64,000 nt of DNA from Arthrobacter mangrovi (GTDB taxonomy: Bacteria; Actinomycetota; Actinomycetes; Actinomycetales; Micrococcaceae): NCBI RefSeq assembly GCF_026011795.1, contig NZ_BRVS01000028.1, positions 1-64,000 of the forward strand. The letters are read 5' to 3'. The notes beneath the pieces are model-generated. The model saw only the letters and a list, made by a program, of their open reading frames with translations, searched no databases and was not told the origin of the DNA. The first letter of the stretch is position 1; every line of letters starts with the position of its first letter. The position numbers and the translations under genes are program-made. This document shows positions 55,044 through 64,000 of this stretch, piece by piece.

Positions 55044-57074
55044 ATGACCGAGGCAGCCGAGGCCGCTATCCGCAGCAACTACCGGGTGCGGGCTTCCGAA
55101 CTGATCGGCCGCAACTGGCTTAACACCGGAGGCAAGCAGCTCGGCCTCGAGGACCTGCGCGGCAAGATCGTGCTGCTCGACTTCTGGACCTTCTGCTGCA
55201 TCAACTGCCTCCACGTGCTGGACGAGCTGCGTCCGCTGGAGGAGAAGTACAAGGACGTCCTGGTCACCGTCGGCGTCCACTCGCCGAAGTTCGAACACGA
55301 GGCGGATCCGGTGGCCCTGGCCGCCGCCGTGGAGCGCTACGAGATCCACCACCCCGTGCTGGACGATCCGGAGCTGGACACCTGGCAGGCCTACACCGCG
55401 CGGGCCTGGCCGACGCTGGTGGTCATCGATCCCGAGGGCTACATCGTGGCGCACCTGTCCGGCGAGGGCCATGCCGGCGGCATCGGATCCCTGGTCGAAG
55501 AGCTGATCGCGGAGCACGAAGCCAAGGGCACGCTGCACCGCGGTGACGGCCCCTACGTGCCGGCCGAATCCACGGCGGGTGACCTCCGCTTCCCGGGCAA
55601 GGTCATCACCCTGCCCGACGGCGTTGGCAGCGCCGGCGAAACCTTCCTCGTCGCCGACACCGGCCACCACCGCATCGTTGAGCTGGCACCTGACCTGTCC
55701 ACCGTCCTGAACACGTTCGGCTCCGGCCGGAAGGGCTGGCAGGACGGCGCGGCGGACGAGTCCGGCTTCAACGAGCCCCAGGGTCTTGCCCTGCTGCCGG
55801 AAGACATCCGCGCCAAGGCGGGGTACGACGTCGTTATCGCCGATTCCGTGAACCACCGGTTGCGGGGACTCACCCTGGCGACCGGCGCCGTGGTGACCGT
55901 GGCCGGCAACGGCGTGCAGCGGCTGCTCGACGCGGAGAACCAGCGTGCCGCGGCCGCGACGGCGGAAGCCGGTCCGGGTTCCGTGGCGGACGAAGCCGGT
56001 GCGGGCGAAGACCTCGGCGAGGAGCTGGCCGAGGCGCTGGCCACGGCCTCCCACCTTGGCAACGAGCCCCTGAAGGTCTCGCTCAGCTCGCCCTGGGACG
56101 TGCTGTGGTCCTCGGCGCTGGGCAAGGTCGTCGTGGCCATGGCCGGCGTGCACCAGATCTTCTCCTTCGACCCCGTCAGCGGCGAGCTGGCCGTGCTGGC
56201 CGGAACCGGCCTCGAGGGACTGCAGGACGGCGAGGCCAATGCCTCCTGGTTCGCGCAGTCGTCCGGGCTGGCCGAGGATGCCAACGGCAGCATCTGGATC
56301 GCGGATTCGGAAACGTCGGCCCTTCGCGTGCTGTCCTTCCCCGAGGCCGGGCACGTCCAGGTGACGACGGCGATCGGCACCGGACTGTTCGACTTCGGCT
56401 TCCGCGACGGTGACGCCGCGCAGGCCCGCCTCCAGCACCCCCTCGGCGTGACCGTGCTGCCCGACGGCTCGGTGGCAGTGGCCGACACGTACAACGGTGC
56501 CGTCCGCCGCTACGATCCGGCCACCCGCACCGTCTCCACCCTGACCCGCGGCCTGTCCGAACCCTCCGACGTCCTGGTCGACGCCTCCGGCGTGGCCGGG
56601 GGCGGCGAACCGCTGCTGATCGTGGTCGAGGCCAACAAGCACCAGCTCGTCCGCATCCCGATTCCCAAAGACGCCCTGACAGTGGACGAAGGCGCCTCCC
56701 AGACCCAACGGCCCAAGACCGAGGTCTCCGCTGGCCCGCTGGCCCTCACCGTCCGTTTCGCGGCGCCCAAGGGGCAGAAGCTCGATGACCGGTGGGGCGA
56801 TCCCACGCAGCTGAAGATCTCCGCCTCGCCGGAGAACCTGCTGGTCTCCGGCGGCGGCACCTCCGTGGGCCTGGTGCGAGAGCTCGTGCTCTCACCCGAC
56901 GTCCCCGAAGGCGTCCTGCACATCACCGCCCGCGCCGCCGCCTGCGACGGCGAGCCCGGCGGCGAGATCCCGGACCACGCCGCCTGCCACCTGTACCAGC
57001 AGGACTGGGGAATCCCCGTCGTCCTCGGCAGCGGTTCCGGCGAGCTGACCCTGGACCTCCGCGGCCTCGACTAA
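55044..57074 (+). CDS. Thioredoxin-like domain fused to NHL-repeat beta-propeller
   Basis: The protein has 676 residues. Residues 25-160 are TlpA/thioredoxin-like with the active site FWTFCCINCLHV (C52-I-N-C55, with an extra Cys51 before it). Residues about 180-520 form six or so NHL-type blades, for example FLVADTGHHRIVELAP, VIADSVNHRLRGLTL and VAVADTYNGAVRRYD. About 110 C-terminal residues form another beta domain. This matches the NHLRC2 layout. No signal peptide. It is co-transcribed with the CopD-CtaG gene, so a redox role in copper or oxidase assembly is possible but unproven. Confidence 0.88.
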   Translation: MTEAAEAAIRSNYRVRASELIGRNWLNTGGKQLGLEDLRGKIVLLDFWTFCCINCLHVLDELRPLEEKYKDVLVTVGVHSPKFEHEADPVALAAAVERYEIHHPVLDDPELDTWQAYTARAWPTLVVIDPEGYIVAHLSGEGHAGGIGSLVEELIAEHEAKGTLHRGDGPYVPAESTAGDLRFPGKVITLPDGVGSAGETFLVADTGHHRIVELAPDLSTVLNTFGSGRKGWQDGAADESGFNEPQGLALLPEDIRAKAGYDVVIADSVNHRLRGLTLATGAVVTVAGNGVQRLLDAENQRAAAATAEAGPGSVADEAGAGEDLGEELAEALATASHLGNEPLKVSLSSPWDVLWSSALGKVVVAMAGVHQIFSFDPVSGELAVLAGTGLEGLQDGEANASWFAQSSGLAEDANGSIWIADSETSALRVLSFPEAGHVQVTTAIGTGLFDFGFRDGDAAQARLQHPLGVTVLPDGSVAVADTYNGAVRRYDPATRTVSTLTRGLSEPSDVLVDASGVAGGGEPLLIVVEANKHQLVRIPIPKDALTVDEGASQTQRPKTEVSAGPLALTVRFAAPKGQKLDDRWGDPTQLKISASPENLLVSGGGTSVGLVRELVLSPDVPEGVLHITARAAACDGEPGGEIPDHAACHLYQQDWGIPVVLGSGSGELTLDLRGLD

Positions 57075-57108
57075 GCCCCTACTGCACGGTCTAAGTAAGA
57101 ACTGCACG

Positions 57109-57140
57109 TAGCGGCCCGCCCGACTCCGGACGGGCCGCTA
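57109..57140 (+). terminator. Hairpin after the thioredoxin-NHL gene
   Basis: TAGCGGCCCG (57109-57118) pairs with CGGGCCGCTA (57131-57140) around a 12-base CG-rich loop, followed by TTG. It lies 35 bases after the stop. Confidence 0.6.
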
Positions 57141-57248
57141 TTGTCCGTGGCCGTCGTGTGGCGGGTACCTGCGGGTTGGCGGCAGGCTGCCATCCTTTTC
57201 CCGAAGGGTGCTGCGAATACTGTCGGTGGCGGCTTGTAGCGTGGGGTC

Positions 57249-59483
57249 ATGGAGTTCAAGGAGGAAGGCTCAGCGGAGTGGCGGGACGTTTCGTTCCCGT
57301 CCGGCGCTGGCCTGTCCCTGCTTGAGTATCGCCTCTATCAGGCGATCGCTGAGGAGTACGGCCGGCTGATGCGCGAGGACGGGCGGTCCGGTCCGGCTCC
57401 GGGGCTTCGCGGTCAGCGCCAACGCAGAGGCCTTGGTCTCGTGCACTTTGCACCGCCTCCCGTAGACGCTGTTGTCGTGGCTCCAGAGCTCCTGTTTTCG
57501 GCACCGGCCGCTGGCGAGGATGCCGCAAGCGCCTCTGCCCCCGCTCCCGCGGATCCGAAGCTCCCTGCTGTTTCCACGTCGGGTTCATCCGATGCCAATG
57601 CCACGCCGGAGCACCCGGACGCCTCCCCAGCTTCTACCCCTGTCGTTCCCGATCAGGAGGACACCCCGGCCAAGCCGGAGGGGACCGAAGAGCCGGTTGC
57701 CGCTGGTCCCCACGCTGCCTCCGGGGCAGGGGACCCGGTTGCCGCTGATCCCGAGACCGTGTTCGGGCCGGTTGAGGATGAGGGTGAGGACGGGATACCG
57801 GATTGGGCGTTGTCTCCGGCACAGCGGGCCAAACGGGAGAAAGCCAGGGAAGCGGCGAAGCCGCGGCCGCCGGCGCTGGTGGAGCACGGGCCGGTGGAAT
57901 GGTTCCAGGCCTGGCGGGACATCACACCGGCGGACCTGGCCGCCGTGCTCGCCCGGCAGAACGTCAAGCAGCTGGCGGACGGGGTGCTGCTGGAATACCT
58001 GGCCGCAGTGGAAAAAGTCACCGCGTCCTGGCAGGCGGCCCGCGTGCGGGGGCTGGACGAGTTCGCTTCCCGCCGCACCGAACCCGGCTCCTTATTGATG
58101 GGGCCGGAGGGCCATGACCGGGGCACCGTGCGGGAACTGGCCGCGCACCTGCACCAGTCCCAGAAAACCCTCCACACGGACCTCGCGGACGCGGTCCAGC
58201 TCTGCGCGCACTTCCCGGCCACCCTGGAGGCGATGGACGAGGGGCGGGTGGACCTGGGGAGGGCGACCGCGATCGTGCGCGGCTCCCGCGACCTGCCCGC
58301 CGCGGTCCTGCCCGAGTACGAGGCGCTGGTGCTGCCCGGGGCGGAGCACGTGGTGAGGGAGACCGTGCAGGACCGCGCCCGGGCGGCCCGGCACCGGCTG
58401 CACCCGCAGACACTGGATGAGCGGCATACGACGGCGATGGAGCACCGCGGCGTGTGGTTCCGGCCGCAGGACGACGGCATGGCCGAACTGACCGTGCAGA
58501 CCGGCGCGGACACGGCGATGAGTGTCTATAACCTGGTGCAGGAGCACGCGAAACACCTCAAAACCCTCGACGGGGAAACCCGCACCCTCGCCCAGCTGCG
58601 CGCCGACGTCTTCACCGACCTCTGCCTCCAACCCCGGGTCCCCGCGCCCGTCGGATCCGGGGCCGCCGCCGCCAACGGTGGAATCCAGTTGCCTGGCTCT
58701 GAAGGCTCCGGGAATGCCCCGTTCGGCGGAAGCGGCCTCGGCGCGCTTGGGGACGCCGCCGGCGCCGCCTTCGGTCCCGCCGCCAGCGACGCCGGGTCCG
58801 GCCCGTTCAACGGACAGGGCGCCGCATTCGGCCTTACCGCCGATACTGCCACTGCCGGGCAGGACGGCGGCTCCGCGACCGGGAACGGGATGGCAGCGGG
58901 GCGGGGCGCCGGTGCTGTGAGTGAGGTGTGGGGCGGCGGGAACGTGAAGGCGTTCGTCGCGGTAACGATCCCGCTGGCCACCGCCGCCGGCGGCGACGAA
59001 CCCGGCGAACTGGCCGGGTACGGGCCGATCCCGCCCGACATGGCCCGCCGGATCGCCGGACTCGCGAAGTCCTGGCTGCCGGTCATCACCGACGAACACA
59101 ACCAGGCCGTGATCGTCGCCCGCGAAATGCGCCACCCGCCCGAATGGCTCAAACGAGAAATCCGCCTACGCGATCAAACCTGCCGCGGGCTGGGCTGCCG
59201 CACCCACTGGAAGCACTGCGAACTCGACCACACCCTGGCCTGGGAACACGGCGGCAAAACCGAACTCGATAACCTCGCCCTGCGCTGCAAGCCGGACCAT
59301 CTGGCCAAACACAACGACGACTGGCACATCACCCAGGAGCCTCACGGCGTCATCCGCCACCAGACCAGGACCGGCCAAACCTACACCAGCTACCCCGACG
59401 GCTCCTGGATCAACAACGGCCTCCAACCACCCCCGCCCCCGCCACCAGACCCCTACAACGACACCACCCCACCACCCTTCTGA
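57249..59483 (+). CDS. DUF222/HNH endonuclease-signature protein (13E12-like)
   Basis: The protein has 744 residues. Residues about 80-190 are low-complexity Pro/Ala/Glu. A DUF222 helical domain occupies about 210-430. A Gly/Ala-rich low-complexity insert follows (about 460-560), and a C-terminal HNH motif is near 635-690 (CRGLGCRTHWKHCELDHTLAWEHGGKTELDNLALRC, with the zinc-type Cys residues). Actinobacterial genomes carry many such genes; the true function is unknown, and they are not simply mobile. A TAGCGT box precedes the ATG by about 8 bases (leaderless). The Pro-rich C-terminus ends PPPPPDPYNDTTPPPF. Confidence 0.9.
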   Translation: MEFKEEGSAEWRDVSFPSGAGLSLLEYRLYQAIAEEYGRLMREDGRSGPAPGLRGQRQRRGLGLVHFAPPPVDAVVVAPELLFSAPAAGEDAASASAPAPADPKLPAVSTSGSSDANATPEHPDASPASTPVVPDQEDTPAKPEGTEEPVAAGPHAASGAGDPVAADPETVFGPVEDEGEDGIPDWALSPAQRAKREKAREAAKPRPPALVEHGPVEWFQAWRDITPADLAAVLARQNVKQLADGVLLEYLAAVEKVTASWQAARVRGLDEFASRRTEPGSLLMGPEGHDRGTVRELAAHLHQSQKTLHTDLADAVQLCAHFPATLEAMDEGRVDLGRATAIVRGSRDLPAAVLPEYEALVLPGAEHVVRETVQDRARAARHRLHPQTLDERHTTAMEHRGVWFRPQDDGMAELTVQTGADTAMSVYNLVQEHAKHLKTLDGETRTLAQLRADVFTDLCLQPRVPAPVGSGAAAANGGIQLPGSEGSGNAPFGGSGLGALGDAAGAAFGPAASDAGSGPFNGQGAAFGLTADTATAGQDGGSATGNGMAAGRGAGAVSEVWGGGNVKAFVAVTIPLATAAGGDEPGELAGYGPIPPDMARRIAGLAKSWLPVITDEHNQAVIVAREMRHPPEWLKREIRLRDQTCRGLGCRTHWKHCELDHTLAWEHGGKTELDNLALRCKPDHLAKHNDDWHITQEPHGVIRHQTRTGQTYTSYPDGSWINNGLQPPPPPPPDPYNDTTPPPF

Positions 59484-59781
59484 TATGCAGCTTGGAGTTG
59501 TCTGTTGTCATAGGTGGGCGGGTCCGGTTCTTCGGGTCAGCGGCCGCTCAGGGAATTTCCGTCTAACGGTGGATTCTCGGCGGCGTCTAAGACCGCGGTG
59601 GCGCCCAACCGCAGCTGAACCCGGCCCGCGGCGCCGCCGTTGAAATTTCTTAGGACCGGCCCCCGGCTCAGGTGAGGTCGGGCCGCGGCGCATTCGGCAA
59701 AGACGTCCCTGTAGAGCAACGTCCCGTTTCGAATGTCATCGGAAGTGGTGAAGAAGCCCCGGCTAGGCAGACGGCTCCGGC
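59484..59781. other. 298-base region between convergent genes with no visible gene
   Basis: Neither strand shows a frame with family features, and no RNA gene or strong terminator was found by eye. It may hold weak termination signals for the HNH gene and the leftward hypothetical gene. Confidence 0.4.
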
Positions 59782-60774
59782 TCAGTATTCGACGACAGGC
59801 GTCAGGGTGACGTTGCCGTCATTGACGGAGAGGCTACCCGTGAAGTTGAACTCTTCCTCCAGCTTCTGCGGTTCTGCGGCTCCAGTAAACAGGTCGATCT
59901 CAACGACGTTGAGCTCTGCCGTACCGGTCAGCGGCTCCATGACCCAGGTGCCGTTGCTGGGGTTGATGGCCACCTTGGGATACTTGGTGACCTCCCAGTC
60001 GATGCTGTCGTCCTTGACCCGATCCATTGAGGCGCTGAAGGGGCAGCCGGCCGGTTGCAGCACGGCCTGCTCTGCACATCCGTCCAGGAAGCCGCGGACC
60101 TGCTTGTCCACCTCGTCAACCAGCTTCTTTGTAGCCTTGGTCTCCAGAGACAGCCGGGCCTCGCCTTCCTGCTCGGGGTCCGTGAGCACCGACTCCTCCA
60201 CGGGGGCAGCAAAGAACTCGCTCGTAAAGTGCGCCTCGAACGAGCCGGGGTAGAACACGGCGAACTTGTTCTTGCCCTCGGGGAGCGAAACCCGCGTGCC
60301 GTTCAGCGATGCCTCGTTTTCATTGACCACGCCGACCTCGACCGTGGGCAGCTCCGCCGGAACGAACCGCCATCGGTCGAAGAACAGCCAGCTCGTGCCG
60401 GACTTCTCCAGTTCGAACGACGTCGTGTGGAGCGTCCCCTCAATCGTGTAGGTCGCCGGTACCTCGACCCGGTCGCCGTCCAGTTGCACGGGAGCGCCGA
60501 CTTCAAGGTCGCTGATGTCCGCGACGGATTGCTTCAACGGCGCGCCGTCGAGCAGCGCGGCGTTAGCGTCCGGAACCTTGGCACGGAGCAGCCCGAGCGC
60601 CTTGGCGCCGTCACCGTCCCGGAGCGCATCGAAGTACGCGCGGACCTGGTGCTGAGGGCTGTAAACCTTGGCATTCACAATGACAATAGTGACGACGGCG
60701 GCGGCTACAGCGAGCATGAGGCAGAGCAGCCACGCAGCTGCCGTCCGAAGGACCGTCGAATTTCCCACTCTCAC
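59782..60774 (-). CDS. Membrane-anchored hypothetical protein
   Basis: The protein has 330 residues. One hydrophobic segment at residues 12-35 (AWLLCLMLAVAAAVVTIVIV) acts as signal anchor, so the rest lies outside the membrane. The exported part begins HQVRAYFDALRDGDGAKALGLL, an NTF2-like pattern, followed by beta-rich stretches (SLNGTRVSLPEGKNKFAVFY with PEGA-like spacing). No enzyme motif. Cysteines occur as C22 and a late pair. I do not recognise the family; a cell-envelope role is suggested by topology only. Confidence 0.7.
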   Translation of the reverse strand: MRVGNSTVLRTAAAWLLCLMLAVAAAVVTIVIVNAKVYSPQHQVRAYFDALRDGDGAKALGLLRAKVPDANAALLDGAPLKQSVADISDLEVGAPVQLDGDRVEVPATYTIEGTLHTTSFELEKSGTSWLFFDRWRFVPAELPTVEVGVVNENEASLNGTRVSLPEGKNKFAVFYPGSFEAHFTSEFFAAPVEESVLTDPEQEGEARLSLETKATKKLVDEVDKQVRGFLDGCAEQAVLQPAGCPFSASMDRVKDDSIDWEVTKYPKVAINPSNGTWVMEPLTGTAELNVVEIDLFTGAAEPQKLEEEFNFTGSLSVNDGNVTLTPVVEY

Positions 60775-60948
60775 ACGTTACCTGTTGGGCCGAAGGAAGC
60801 CTTGGCGGGGGTGAGCTACATTACGACGGCGATGGCAGGTTGCGTGACAGCGGTAGTTCGGGCCGGGACGGGAGTGCGACGGCGGCGGCGGGCCTGCGCT
60901 GGGGCCATCAGCGGCGGCGGCCTGGGTGCGCTGGGTGTAACGGGGGCG

Positions 60949-62727
60949 TCAGCGGCGGCGCCGGCGGCGGGTGCCGAAGAGGCCGCGCATGAGTTCGCGC
61001 CCGAGTACGGTTGCGGCCTGCATGGCGACGTCCTTGATCATGTCGGCCGTCTCCTCCTGCTTCGGTGCCTGGCGAGGCTCTGCCTGCCGCGGCGCACCGG
61101 AGCGGCCTCGTGAACCTCGACTTGGCTCGGCGGGATCAGCCGTCGGGACCGGGGGAGCGGGCCGGGGCAGCGGGGTCGGAGCGCCGGACTGCGGGTATGG
61201 CGCCGGGCGGCTTGAGGGACGGCCAAGGATGTCTTCTTCGATCCTGCGGGCCTCGGCATCGATCTCGGCCGGCGTGGGCTGGCGGGCGCCCGCGGAACCA
61301 GCAGCTCCGGAACGGGAGGCGTCTGCCGGAGGCGGCTCCGACGCCGTCGTACTTCCCGTGGCGTTGCCGGAGACCGGTATTCCACCCAGTTTCTCGTACG
61401 CGGAGTGGCTGTCCACGGCCGGACCGTAGACCGGCAGCAGCGGCGAATTCCGGATCAGGCCGTCGACGGTCTCGGCGGGGGAAGGGCCGATGGTCGATTG
61501 CGGCGCACGCATGCGGGTCAGGGCCACCGGGGTCGGCGCACCCCGCTCGTTCATGACGGTCACGACGGCTTCGCCGATGCCGGCGCTGGTGAGTACTTCC
61601 TCGAGGTCGTAGTCGCTCATGGGGAAGGTCGAGACGGTGGCCTTGAGCGCCTTGGCATCGTCCGGTGTGAAGGCGCGCAGCGCGTGCTGGATGCGGTTGG
61701 CGAGCTGCCCGAGCACTTCGGAGGGCACGTCCTTGGGCGTCTGGGTCACGAAGAAGATGCCGACACCCTTGGACCGGATCAGGCGAACCGTCGTCGTGAC
61801 GGACTCCAGGAAGGCCTTGGACGCGCCGCGGAACAACAGATGCGCCTCGTCGAGGAAGAAGACCAGCTTCGGCTTGTCCAGATCGCCCGCCTCGGGGAGC
61901 TCGGTGAACAGGTCGGCCAGCAGCCACATGAGGAAGGTGGAGAAGAGGGCCGGCTTGCCCTGCAGCGTCGGCAGTTCCAGGCAGGAAATGATGCCGCGGC
62001 CGTCCTGGGCGGTGCGCAGCAGCTCGGCCGTTTCGAACTCGGTCTCGCCGAAGAATTTGTCCATGCCCTGGGCCTCGAGCATGACGAGTTCGCGGAGGAT
62101 GACCCCGGCGGTGGATTTGGAGAGCCCGCCGAGCGACTCGAGCTGCTCCTTGCCGTCGTCGGACACCAGGAACTGGATGACCGCGCGAAGGTCCGCCAGA
62201 TTGTAGAGCTCCAGATCGTTCTTGTCCGCGTAGTGGAACACGAGCTGCAGGCTGGACTCCTGGGTCTCGTTCAGGTCCATCACGCGGGCCAGCAGCAGCG
62301 GGCCGAAATCCGAGACACGGGCTCGCACCGGGACGCCCTTGCCGTCGCCGCCGAGGCTAAAGTACTCCACCGGGAATGCGGCCGGCGCCCAGTCCTGCCC
62401 CACGCTCTGCGTCCGCTCGGTGAGCTTGGCGCTGCCGGCCGCGGGTGTGGAGAGCCCGGTCAGGTCGCCCTTGATGTCGGCGAGGAAGACGGCCACGCCT
62501 TGGGCGCTGAGCTGCTCGGCGATCACCTGCAGCGTGACGGTCTTGCCTGTTCCGGTGGCCCCGGCCACCAGCCCGTGCCGGTTCATCATCGCCAGCGGCA
62601 GCCGGACAGGAGCATCTGCGTAGGGGACGTCGCCTACCATCGCCACGCCAAGGTGCACGGTCGGCCCCTCGAACCGGTAGCCCTGCCGGATCTTTTCCAC
62701 GTGGCCGGCAGCCTCGAGTTTCGCCAT
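60949..62727 (-). CDS. HerA-like ATPase (DUF853 family)
   Basis: The 592-residue HerA/FtsK-superfamily ATPase has Walker A GATGTGKT at residues 56-63, Walker B LVFFLDEAHLLF near 290, and a following sensor/arginine-finger region (FVTQTPKDVPSEVLGQL). The last 160 residues are Pro/Ser/Ala-rich and end in a basic RRRRR tail, consistent with nucleic acid or membrane contact. No nuclease (NurA-like, Sir2 or other) partner is adjacent, so a defence role is not supported. ATG at 62727. Function in vivo unknown. Confidence 0.88.
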   Translation of the reverse strand: MAKLEAAGHVEKIRQGYRFEGPTVHLGVAMVGDVPYADAPVRLPLAMMNRHGLVAGATGTGKTVTLQVIAEQLSAQGVAVFLADIKGDLTGLSTPAAGSAKLTERTQSVGQDWAPAAFPVEYFSLGGDGKGVPVRARVSDFGPLLLARVMDLNETQESSLQLVFHYADKNDLELYNLADLRAVIQFLVSDDGKEQLESLGGLSKSTAGVILRELVMLEAQGMDKFFGETEFETAELLRTAQDGRGIISCLELPTLQGKPALFSTFLMWLLADLFTELPEAGDLDKPKLVFFLDEAHLLFRGASKAFLESVTTTVRLIRSKGVGIFFVTQTPKDVPSEVLGQLANRIQHALRAFTPDDAKALKATVSTFPMSDYDLEEVLTSAGIGEAVVTVMNERGAPTPVALTRMRAPQSTIGPSPAETVDGLIRNSPLLPVYGPAVDSHSAYEKLGGIPVSGNATGSTTASEPPPADASRSGAAGSAGARQPTPAEIDAEARRIEEDILGRPSSRPAPYPQSGAPTPLPRPAPPVPTADPAEPSRGSRGRSGAPRQAEPRQAPKQEETADMIKDVAMQAATVLGRELMRGLFGTRRRRRR

Positions 62728-62771
62728 GAGTGCAGACTACACAGCATCGTCCCGAAGGACACCGGGTTTGT

Positions 62772-63698
62772 TCAGGCGAGCAGCCCGGCCAGCACCATCA
62801 TCGCCGGCACCGCGGCAATCGTGGTCAGCAGCACCGTGTCCTTGGCGATCACCACTCCGCTTTCGTAGCGCTGCGCGGTGACAAAGACGTTCTGGGCGCT
62901 GGGCAGGGCCGCGAGGACGACGGCGGAGAACAGCAGGTGCCCCTCCATCCCCAGCGCGTAACGCGCGACGACGTAGGCGACGGCCGGCTGCAGGAGCAGC
63001 TTCAGCGCTGAGCCCAGCAGGACATCCTTGCGGCGGCCGCCGTTGGCCTGCAGCGGCTTTGACCCGTTGAGGGAAATTCCGAAGGCCATCAGCATGGCCG
63101 GGACTGCGGCGCCGCCGATCAGCCGGATCGGTTCCATCACGACCTCGGGCAGCTGCCATCCGGTGGCGGCCAGGACCAGGCCGATCGCCGTGCCGATCAG
63201 GATCGGATTCCGCACGATCTGGAGCAGGAAGCTGAAGACCGTGGTGCGGTGCCGGCTAGTGGTGGAATCCAGCGCCATCAGGAACAGCGGCGAGAAGAAC
63301 GCCAGCTGGAAGATCAGCACCGGCGCGACCAGCGTCGCATCGCCCAGCACGTAGGCCGCGACCGGGATGCCCAGGTTCGCGGAGTTCACCAGGGACGCCG
63401 ACATGGCCCCGATGAGCCCCTCGGAAATGCCGCGCTTGAACCAGAGCCGGACCACCGCAAGGTATACCAGGGCCACCGCGACGGCGCTGGCGGCGGCCAC
63501 GATGAGCGTGCTGGAGAAAATGACTTCGAGATCGGATTCGCTCAGCGTCTCCAGCAGCAGGCACGGGCTGGCCACGAAGAAGGCGAGCCGGCTCAGCGCC
63601 AGGCTGCCGCCCGGTCCCAGCAGGTTGCCCCGGCCGACGGCAAAGCCGACGAGGATAATGGTCCAGACAACGGAGAACCCGGCGATGACCCCCAGCAC
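62772..63698 (-). CDS. AEC-family transporter (auxin efflux carrier type)
   Basis: The 308-residue protein has about ten hydrophobic segments. It starts VLGVIAGFSVVWTIILVGFAVGRG at GTG 63698; an upstream open extension would run into panD and lacks membrane character. Signatures are SASLVNSANLGIPVAAYVLGD near the middle and PSAQNVFVTAQRYESG near the end. Relatives export auxin, malate or malonate; the substrate is not readable. It begins 19 bases after the panD stop and is probably co-transcribed with it. Confidence 0.88.
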   Translation of the reverse strand: MLGVIAGFSVVWTIILVGFAVGRGNLLGPGGSLALSRLAFFVASPCLLLETLSESDLEVIFSSTLIVAAASAVAVALVYLAVVRLWFKRGISEGLIGAMSASLVNSANLGIPVAAYVLGDATLVAPVLIFQLAFFSPLFLMALDSTTSRHRTTVFSFLLQIVRNPILIGTAIGLVLAATGWQLPEVVMEPIRLIGGAAVPAMLMAFGISLNGSKPLQANGGRRKDVLLGSALKLLLQPAVAYVVARYALGMEGHLLFSAVVLAALPSAQNVFVTAQRYESGVVIAKDTVLLTTIAAVPAMMVLAGLLA

Positions 63699-63717
63699 GG
63701 CGCGGCGTTCGCAGCCG

Positions 63718-64000
63718 CTACTTGACGGCGAACGGCGGGCGCAGCAGCCCTTCCGTAATGGCCTCGGCGGGATCCGACCCGAGTTCGACGATCTTGTTCC
63801 CCGCGTCCACATGCACGACCTTCGGCACGTAGGCCTTCGCCTCGTCCGTGGTCATATCCGCATAGGTGATCAGGATGACGATGTCCCCCTGGTGGACCAG
63901 GTGGGCCGCGGGACCGTTGATGCCCAGCACGCCGGACCCGCGTTCGCCCGCGATCGTGTAGGTCTCGAGCCGGGCGCCGTTCGTGACGTCCACGATGGAA
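63718..64000 (-). CDS. panD: Aspartate 1-decarboxylase, C-terminal part (5' end outside window)
   Basis: The visible 93 or so residues read [20 protein letters not shown], then [45 protein letters not shown], which are PanD. The enzyme makes beta-alanine for pantothenate. The Gly-Ser self-cleavage site that yields the pyruvoyl group lies upstream, beyond the window edge. The last residues ([17 protein letters not shown]) extend slightly beyond the usual end. Confidence 0.93.
   Translation of the reverse strand, partial: SIVDVTNGARLETYTIAGERGSGVLGINGPAAHLVHQGDIVILITYADMTTDEAKAYVPKVVHVDAGNKIVELGSDPAEAITEGLLRPPFAVK

Noticed and set aside
57249-59483. HNH protein as a mobile intron or homing endonuclease
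   Set aside because: It has DUF222 and the usual 13E12-like layout, no flanking repeats, no intron, and no interrupted gene.
60949-62727. HerA-like ATPase as part of a phage-defence system
   Set aside because: No nuclease, Sir2 or DUF4297-type partner adjacent, and DUF853 genes are common single genes in actinobacteria.

Overview
The window comes from a high-GC actinobacterium, most likely an Arthrobacter-like member of the Micrococcaceae. Evidence: strong GC bias at third codon positions; many genes that start a few bases after a TANNNT -10 box (leaderless style); a DinB/DUF664 protein of the mycothiol-transferase type; IdeR/DtxR-like iron boxes; actinobacterial tandem glycine riboswitches; and zinc-independent L28/L33/S14 ribosomal proteins. 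It looks like ordinary chromosome. I saw no insertion sequence, phage block, CRISPR array, tRNA or rRNA.

Layout. 1-4.7 kb: a truncated GntR/FCD regulator, an MFS exporter fused to two carboxypeptidase-regulatory-like domains, a protealysin-type M4 protease overlapping its emfourin-like inhibitor, and a DinB protein. 4.7-14.4 kb: a glycine block. One tandem glycine riboswitch precedes cycA (glycine/D-serine/D-alanine uptake); a second precedes gcvP-gcvT-gcvH-glyA-sdaA, which together take glycine to serine and then to pyruvate. 14.5-18.4 kb: an Lrp/AsnC regulator divergent from two uncharacterised membrane proteins (one DUF5058) and an M20 amidohydrolase. 18.5-22.6 kb: an SDR, two hypothetical proteins, an MFS carrier and a PRC-barrel protein.

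22.6-27.0 kb is an alkylation-repair island read leftward: ogt-type gene, sigma factor, second ogt-type gene, alkB, tag, usp, alkA. 27.0-34.2 kb: an MFS remnant, an IdeR-boxed siderophore-binding lipoprotein, an AtoE-like short-chain fatty acid carrier, a glutathionyl-hydroquinone-reductase-like enzyme, a PuuD-like amidotransferase, a TipAS protein that has lost its MerR DNA-binding domain, and a DMT carrier. 34.2-39.4 kb: a RelA/SpoT-domain protein, an ACAD9/VLCAD-like dehydrogenase, an LLM flavoenzyme and an alpha/beta hydrolase. 39.5-42.2 kb: a poly-amino-acid-synthetase-like (Pls/PosA) protein that starts at the carrier domain and has no adenylation domain. 42.2-46.3 kb: a siderophore importer (two permeases, ATPase, reductase) under a second IdeR-like box. 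46.3-51.0 kb: YnfA-like, SGNH hydrolase, VIT-family, MHS/ProP-like carrier, MarR regulator. 51.2-52.8 kb: rpmB-rpmG-rpsN and the HU gene. 52.9-57.1 kb: a CopD-CtaG fusion and a thioredoxin-NHL protein. 57.2-64 kb: a DUF222/HNH protein, a membrane-anchored hypothetical protein, a HerA-like ATPase, an AEC carrier and the 3' part of panD.

The points most worth following up are the duplicated glycine-riboswitch leader with a short ORF ahead of cycA, the alkylation-repair operon with an embedded sigma factor, the adenylation-less Pls-like protein, the DUF5058/M20 locus, and the decapitated TipAS gene that still has its MerR-type promoter. All functions are read from sequence alone; no database search was run.
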